This document shows, piece by piece, positions 60,356-64,000 of a stretch of DNA of 64,000 nt. Origin of the DNA: an uncultured Corynebacterium sp. (GTDB taxonomy: Bacteria > Actinomycetota > Actinomycetes > Mycobacteriales > Mycobacteriaceae); contig CAMIPB010000008.1 in assembly GCA_946223355.1 (NCBI GenBank), positions 15,607 through 79,606 of the forward strand, given 5' to 3'. The notes under the pieces were generated by a model. The model ran no database searches and was not told the origin of the DNA. It saw only the letters and a program-made list of their open reading frames with translations. A program made the translations under genes and the position numbers. Position 1 is the first letter of the stretch; the number at the start of each line of letters is the position of its first letter.

Positions 60356-61972
60356 TTAGGTGTTATTGATATAACGCTCGACGAATGTTGATGCCCACGT
60401 CGTGGAAGTCGCTCTATCCTCAGTGCCGCCCTTATCCTCAGAGTTCGACTGTTTTCCGTTCTTGAACTCTTCGAAGGAACGCTCCAGCATCGCACGGTGA
60501 TCGGCTTTGGATTCGACCCGGTGAGATTCACCTGGAGTACCCGGCAAAGTCACAATCATGTGGCAACCGCCATCAGAAGACTCCGCAATTCTAATATCTC
60601 CCTCATGCCGCTCGATTACTTGCTTCACTATGGCAAGACCCAGACCGGATCCAGGCATTGAACGCGCTTCAGGAGCTCGGTAGAAGCGGTCAAAGATCCG
60701 AGAACGCTCTGTCTCAGGGATACCCGGACCGGAATCCTCAACATGCAGCGAGACAAGGTTGTCTTCTTCTTGCTCCATGTAGACTCGGACCACACCGTAT
60801 GCCGGGGACCATTTAGCCGCGTTGTCAATCAAGTTAAGTGTTGCACGCCCTAATGCAGTGAAGTCGCCATGCATATTCCATGAAAACACACTGCTTTCGA
60901 TGGTGACATCTTTACGGCGCCTGCTTACACGTTCGATTGAGGACTCTAATACCTCGGCCAAGTCCAAATCTCCCATTGGTTTCTCTGGAGCATCTTCACG
61001 GGAGAGATCAACCAGGTCACTAATCAGAGTCTCGAGCTCCTTCATCTGATCAGTTACGTCCTGCTCAAGCTCTCGACGATCCTCATCAGAGATGGACGCT
61101 TCTCCGCCAGAACGGTTCAGCATTGTCATCAACTCGATATTCGTACGCATCGACGTCAACGGAGTCTTTAGCTCATGACCTGCGTCCGCTACGAACTGCG
61201 CTTGGCGCTGACGTGAGTCCTTTAACGCACCGATCATCAAGTTAAACGAGTTCGCAAGCTGAGCCAACTCGTCATTTCCTTTAACTTCAATTGGTCGCAA
61301 TTCATCAGTTACCGCAGTGTAATCAAGTGCGTGACGCAAACGCTTAACAGGCCGCAGTGCTGTGTTAGACGCCATCCGACCAGCTAACAACGCAGCCGCG
61401 ACACCGACCAGAGCTATAACAAAGAGCAAGACGCCGAGTGATTGCAAGAACCTTTGAGTCTCTCGCACGTCGTAGGTCATGACAACGAGACCGTCAAACT
61501 GGTTCTGTTTAGCCATTACACGTTTGTCACCAACGGTTCGGATAGAGACCCTTTCCCCGTCTCCGGCTGATTTAAATTCCCCACCGACCGGAATGGTATC
61601 ACCGTAAGTAAACCGCATTCCTGGTGGTGAAACTGCAGCTTCGAAACTCGGATTGTACTCACGGAATCGATCTAGCTCGGTGTCGATATTGTAGGTAAAC
61701 AACGGATCGAGTGACCGGTCCAGCATCGCAGATGTTGCCTGGTCGAGGTCCTTATCTACGGTCTCATACAAAGACTTTGAGACGAGGAAATAGGTAGAAA
61801 CCGACAAAATAAGAACAACAAGAAGCACCAAAAGGGAGCTCACGGCAGCTAGACGCCACTGCAGTGAGGTGTGACGCCCCCAGTTTGAATCATTAACGGA
61901 GACTTTTTCAAAAACTACCGCGTTTTCATGAGAAGGGGTTTCGTCAACCGTTCGCGGTTGACGAAGGATCAC
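60356..61972 (-). CDS. mprB: Sensor histidine kinase MprB-like
   Basis: 538 aa. TM1 (LAAVSSLLVLLVVLILSVSTYFLV) and TM2 (LGVLLFVIALVGVAAALLAG) flank an extracytoplasmic sensor of about 130 residues. HAMP, the H-box DAGHELKTPLTSMRTNIE, N-box NLIDNAAKW, and G-boxes DSGPGIPETE and GSGLGLAIVKQ follow. The GTG start overlaps the mprA stop by 4 bp. It senses envelope stress in mycobacteria and is predicted to phosphorylate MprA. Confidence 0.94.
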   Translation of the reverse strand: MILRQPRTVDETPSHENAVVFEKVSVNDSNWGRHTSLQWRLAAVSSLLVLLVVLILSVSTYFLVSKSLYETVDKDLDQATSAMLDRSLDPLFTYNIDTELDRFREYNPSFEAAVSPPGMRFTYGDTIPVGGEFKSAGDGERVSIRTVGDKRVMAKQNQFDGLVVMTYDVRETQRFLQSLGVLLFVIALVGVAAALLAGRMASNTALRPVKRLRHALDYTAVTDELRPIEVKGNDELAQLANSFNLMIGALKDSRQRQAQFVADAGHELKTPLTSMRTNIELMTMLNRSGGEASISDEDRRELEQDVTDQMKELETLISDLVDLSREDAPEKPMGDLDLAEVLESSIERVSRRRKDVTIESSVFSWNMHGDFTALGRATLNLIDNAAKWSPAYGVVRVYMEQEEDNLVSLHVEDSGPGIPETERSRIFDRFYRAPEARSMPGSGLGLAIVKQVIERHEGDIRIAESSDGGCHMIVTLPGTPGESHRVESKADHRAMLERSFEEFKNGKQSNSEDKGGTEDRATSTTWASTFVERYINNT

Positions 61973-62670
61973 GGCGCAGTCTCCCTAAGTACGTAGCCCA
62001 CGCCACGCACAGTGTGAATAAGCCGACTTTCATTATCGGTTTCAGTCTTACGACGCACATAACCGATGTAGACCTCAAGAGCATTTCCTGAGGTTGGAAA
62101 ATCGTAGCCCCAAACATCTTCCAGAATAGACTGGCGAGACAAGACCTTGTTCGGGTTCTCCATCAAAACCTTGAGAAGATCAAACTCCGTGCGAGTCAGG
62201 GTGATGGTTCGACCAGCACGTGTAACATCGCGAGTCTCGAGGTTCATGGTCAGGTCTGCGAAAGACAACTCCATGCCACTGCGAGAAGAATTATCACTAT
62301 CGCTTTCTACGGTTGCACGACGAATCAGTGAGCGAACGCGAGCGAGCAATTCCTCAAGGGCAAAAGGCTTAGACAGGTAGTCATCTGCGCCAGCGTCAAG
62401 ACCCGAAACTCGCTCAGATACACCGTCACGTGCAGTCAGCATAAGGATTGGCTTCAGCCAACCTTCACTGCGCAGCTCGCGGCAGACCTCAAGCCCATCC
62501 TTGTGTGGCATCATCACATCCAAAATGATGAGGTCAGGAGTGACCTCCTTGACCATGTCCACCGCTTGCATGCCGTCTTCAGCAACACTGACTTCATAGC
62601 CATTGAAGCTCAGGGATCGGCGCAGGGAGTTTCTAATCTCCCTGTCATCGTCCACCACCAAAATTTTCAT
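61969..62670 (-). CDS. mprA: Response regulator MprA-like (OmpR family)
   Basis: 233 aa. Receiver domain: KILVVDDDREIRNSL, phospho-acceptor Asp in LIILDVMMPHKDG, LTARDGVSERV and the Lys of DDYLSKPFALEELL. A winged-helix DNA-binding domain ends VWGYDFPTSGNALEVYIGYVRRKTE...IHTVRGVGYVLRETAP. ATG 62670 begins at the conserved MKILVVDDD; an upstream extension to 62769 has no support. Start of the mprA-mprB-pepD(-moaB2) operon. Confidence 0.94.
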   Translation of the reverse strand: MKILVVDDDREIRNSLRRSLSFNGYEVSVAEDGMQAVDMVKEVTPDLIILDVMMPHKDGLEVCRELRSEGWLKPILMLTARDGVSERVSGLDAGADDYLSKPFALEELLARVRSLIRRATVESDSDNSSRSGMELSFADLTMNLETRDVTRAGRTITLTRTEFDLLKVLMENPNKVLSRQSILEDVWGYDFPTSGNALEVYIGYVRRKTETDNESRLIHTVRGVGYVLRETAP

Positions 62671-62794
62671 GCTCTTATTATCGCCCAAACTGCTAAGAAA
62701 TAAAACGCGTGGACCCAAAACCGTAAAATTACATAAGAAATACGGCAAAAGCGCGTAGACACTAGCCACTGCTAACCACTTTTAGGGGTGCAAA

Positions 62795-62826
62795 AAGCCC
62801 TGTGCAGGAATCTCTGCACAGGGCTT
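62795..62826 (-). terminator. Rho-independent terminator of rpmF
   Basis: AAGCCCTGTGCAG (62795-62807) and CTGCACAGGGCTT (62814-62826) form a perfect 13-bp stem. On the leftward strand it is followed by TTTTTGC, so it ends the rpmE2-rpmF transcript before mprA. Confidence 0.88.
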
Positions 62827-62842
62827 CGGTCAAATTCAAAGA

Positions 62843-63016
62843 CTAGAACTGCTCTACGTCTACCAGCCCCAGCTTTGCAGCCTTCACCAAACGGCGAGGG
62901 ATGCGTACAGTCTGGCCATCGATGTTGACTTCCTGCAACGCAACGTTGTCTGCCTTCCACTGGGAACGGCGAGAGTGAGTCCTAGCGCGGGACTTCTTAA
63001 ACTTTGGAGTTGCCAT
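62843..63016 (-). CDS. rpmF: 50S ribosomal protein L32
   Basis: 57 aa: MATPKFKKSRARTHSRRSQW..., ending LVDVEQF. Basic N-terminus and the L32 pattern are clear. It has no cysteines, so it is the zinc-free form rather than the CxxC...C type. Located 15 bp downstream of rpmE2 on the same strand. Confidence 0.93.
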   Translation of the reverse strand: MATPKFKKSRARTHSRRSQWKADNVALQEVNIDGQTVRIPRRLVKAAKLGLVDVEQF

Positions 63017-63031
63017 TTTCTATTTCCCCCC

Positions 63032-63298
63032 TTACGCCTTCTTCTTACGACGAGCCAAAGCACCGTAACGCTGGTTGAACTTCTCAACACGGCCTGCGGT
63101 GTCCATGACGCGCTGTGCGCCGGTCCAGAATGGGTGCGACTCGGAGGTCACGTCAACGACGATGAGTGGGTACTCGTTGCCGTCTTCCCACTGAACAGTA
63201 CGATCAGAGGTTGCGGTGGACTTGGTGATGAACTGGTTACCGGTACCAGCATCCTGGAATACCACTGGATGGTAATCCGGGTGGATATCTTTCTTCAT
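63032..63298 (-). CDS. rpmE2: 50S ribosomal protein L31 type B
   Basis: 88 aa: MKKDIHPDYHPVVFQDAGTGNQF...TVQWEDGNEYPLIVVDVTSESHPFWTG and a basic tail. The CxxC zinc motif of type A is absent, which defines the type B paralogue made when zinc is scarce in many bacteria. It is first in the rpmE2-rpmF pair and divergent from rpmB across a 437-bp gap. Confidence 0.95.
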   Translation of the reverse strand: MKKDIHPDYHPVVFQDAGTGNQFITKSTATSDRTVQWEDGNEYPLIVVDVTSESHPFWTGAQRVMDTAGRVEKFNQRYGALARRKKKA

Positions 63299-63735
63299 GA
63301 TTCGATGTCCCTAAGGTTTGTACACTGGGTCGGTTTCCGCCCAATAAATAGAAGACGAAATCGTGCCCAGGTTGGGTTCGATTAATTACAGTGCGGGCCG
63401 GGCGGCTACGATGATAGATAAGCATTCTGACTTAAGTACACACGCACGCGCGTCCGACAACTCGAATAAGCATACTCCCCAGATGGTCCAATTCAAAAAT
63501 CGTCGACAATGCCACAAAACACTTTGGCGTTAACGCCAGGTACAGGCGATTAGGTAAATCGCGCTTCCGGCTGTAATATTTCCCCTTGCTGTTGTCGAAA
63601 TTGTTCGTTAACGCCCCGTCAGCTGGTATTTGGCTACTGCCCTCGCTCCTTCCCTCACACTTTGGAGCACAACATCTTTTGTTTTATGGCAGTCCAAACT
63701 AGTTCAGATGTGGGCGGCTAGGAGAAAGAAAACCC
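63299..63735. other. 437-bp intergenic region between rpmE2 and rpmB
   Basis: No ORF with support. It contains a 14-bp perfect palindrome TGGCGTTAACGCCA at 63525-63538, whose core CGTTAACGCC recurs at 63606-63615. No clear Zur box was found by eye. It presumably holds the divergent promoters of two ribosomal-protein operons. Confidence 0.5.
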
Positions 63736-63972
63736 ATGTCGGCTATTTGCCAGGTAACGGGACGCACGCCGCAGTTCGGCAAGTCCGTCTCGCACTCGCA
63801 CCGCCGCACCTCGCGCCGTTGGAACCCTAACGTGCAGCGTCGTCGGTTCTACCTGCCCTCTGAGGGCCGTACCATCACTTTGAATGTCTCTACCAAGGGA
63901 CTCAAGATCATCGACCGTGACGGCATTGAGTCCGTTGTTGCCAAAATTCGCGCACGTGGGGAGAAGATCTAA
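63736..63972 (+). CDS. rpmB: 50S ribosomal protein L28
   Basis: 78 aa: SAICQVTGRTPQFGKSVSHSHRRTSRRWNPNVQ is the family core. Only one of the usual zinc-binding cysteines is present, so this is a zinc-independent form. TAGGAGAAAG precedes the ATG. rpmG starts 2 bp after its stop, and the operon continues out of the window (rpsN and rpsR are expected next). Confidence 0.95.
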   Translation: MSAICQVTGRTPQFGKSVSHSHRRTSRRWNPNVQRRRFYLPSEGRTITLNVSTKGLKIIDRDGIESVVAKIRARGEKI

Positions 63973-63974
63973 AG

Positions 63975-64000
63975 ATGGCACGTAATGACATCCGTCCAAT
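63975..64000 (+). CDS. rpmG: 50S ribosomal protein L33 (only first 8 codons in window)
   Basis: ATG 63975 reads MARNDIRP, the standard start of L33, directly after rpmB. The rest lies beyond the right edge. Confidence 0.85.

Noticed and set aside
63299..63735. Zur box between rpmE2 and rpmB
   Set aside because: No TGA-rich palindrome of the actinobacterial Zur type could be found by eye.
1..64000. CRISPR array, tRNA or rRNA genes
   Set aside because: No regularly spaced repeats, cloverleaf-like sequences with CCA-end context, or rRNA signatures were seen.

Overview
The window comes from a Corynebacterium-type actinobacterium. The evidence is the core-gene order (glmU-prsA-rplY, pth, an approximately 480-residue gapX-type GAPDH, prfC, ABC-F, ispE-rsmA-rpf2, metG, rsmI/pmt, galU-glp-rimJ-glpR, mscL, moaB2-htrA-mprB-mprA, rpmF-rpmE2/rpmB-rpmG), frequent GTG/TTG and possibly leaderless starts, and a CRP/GlxR-type operator in front of the resuscitation factor. 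From memory this is the same order, reversed, as the region around cg0993-cg1076 of C. glutamicum. No rRNA, tRNA or CRISPR array was recognised.

Layout. 1-7290: a Tat-exported multicopper oxidase (cut by the window edge) diverges from an MFS transporter, followed by glmU, prsA, an AlkD-like repair protein and rplY with a long structured leader. 7290-11740 is a disrupted segment: an IS110-family element with a long non-coding left end (candidate bridge RNA), then a GC-rich imported block with a beheaded SURF1 pseudogene, a cation-diffusion-facilitator gene and an N-terminally cut DinB-like gene. This block ends abruptly inside a DUF559 gene whose 5' part is gone. 11740-24850: housekeeping and lipid/redox genes (two pth paralogues, FAH hydrolase, PepSY lipoprotein, gapX, flavin enzymes, prfC, echA, patatin) and an MMPL exporter with its own TetR regulator and a clear operator. 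24850-30100: a candidate sulfolipid cluster: a UDP-sulfoquinovose synthase (SQD1 type), an SqdX/SQD2-type glycosyltransferase, an unknown third protein and a flavin monooxygenase. 30100-34300: a DUF1648-type membrane protein, a 3-hydroxyisobutyryl-CoA hydrolase-like enzyme, an unusual double-length TetR protein behind a small monooxygenase with two strong palindromes, and a small secreted protein. 34300-43030: ABC-F, ispE, rsmA, rpf2, tatD, an acetyltransferase and metG.

43050-46580 is an AT-rich three-gene cassette that I cannot match to a described system: a membrane-anchored solute-binding protein with an SH3b tail, a large protein with two C-terminal membrane helices, and an MFS transporter, tightly packed or overlapping. 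It sits between metG and rsmI and is the best candidate here for something undescribed. 46600-64000 returns to core genes: rsmI, protein O-mannosyltransferase, zf-HC2 membrane protein, DoxX, ogt-tag alkylation repair, the galU-glp-rimJ-glpR division/elongation operon, a folate salvage enzyme, a SAF-domain protein, mscL, the MprAB-PepD envelope-stress module with moaB2, and the cysteine-poor ribosomal protein cluster, which runs off the right edge in rpmG.
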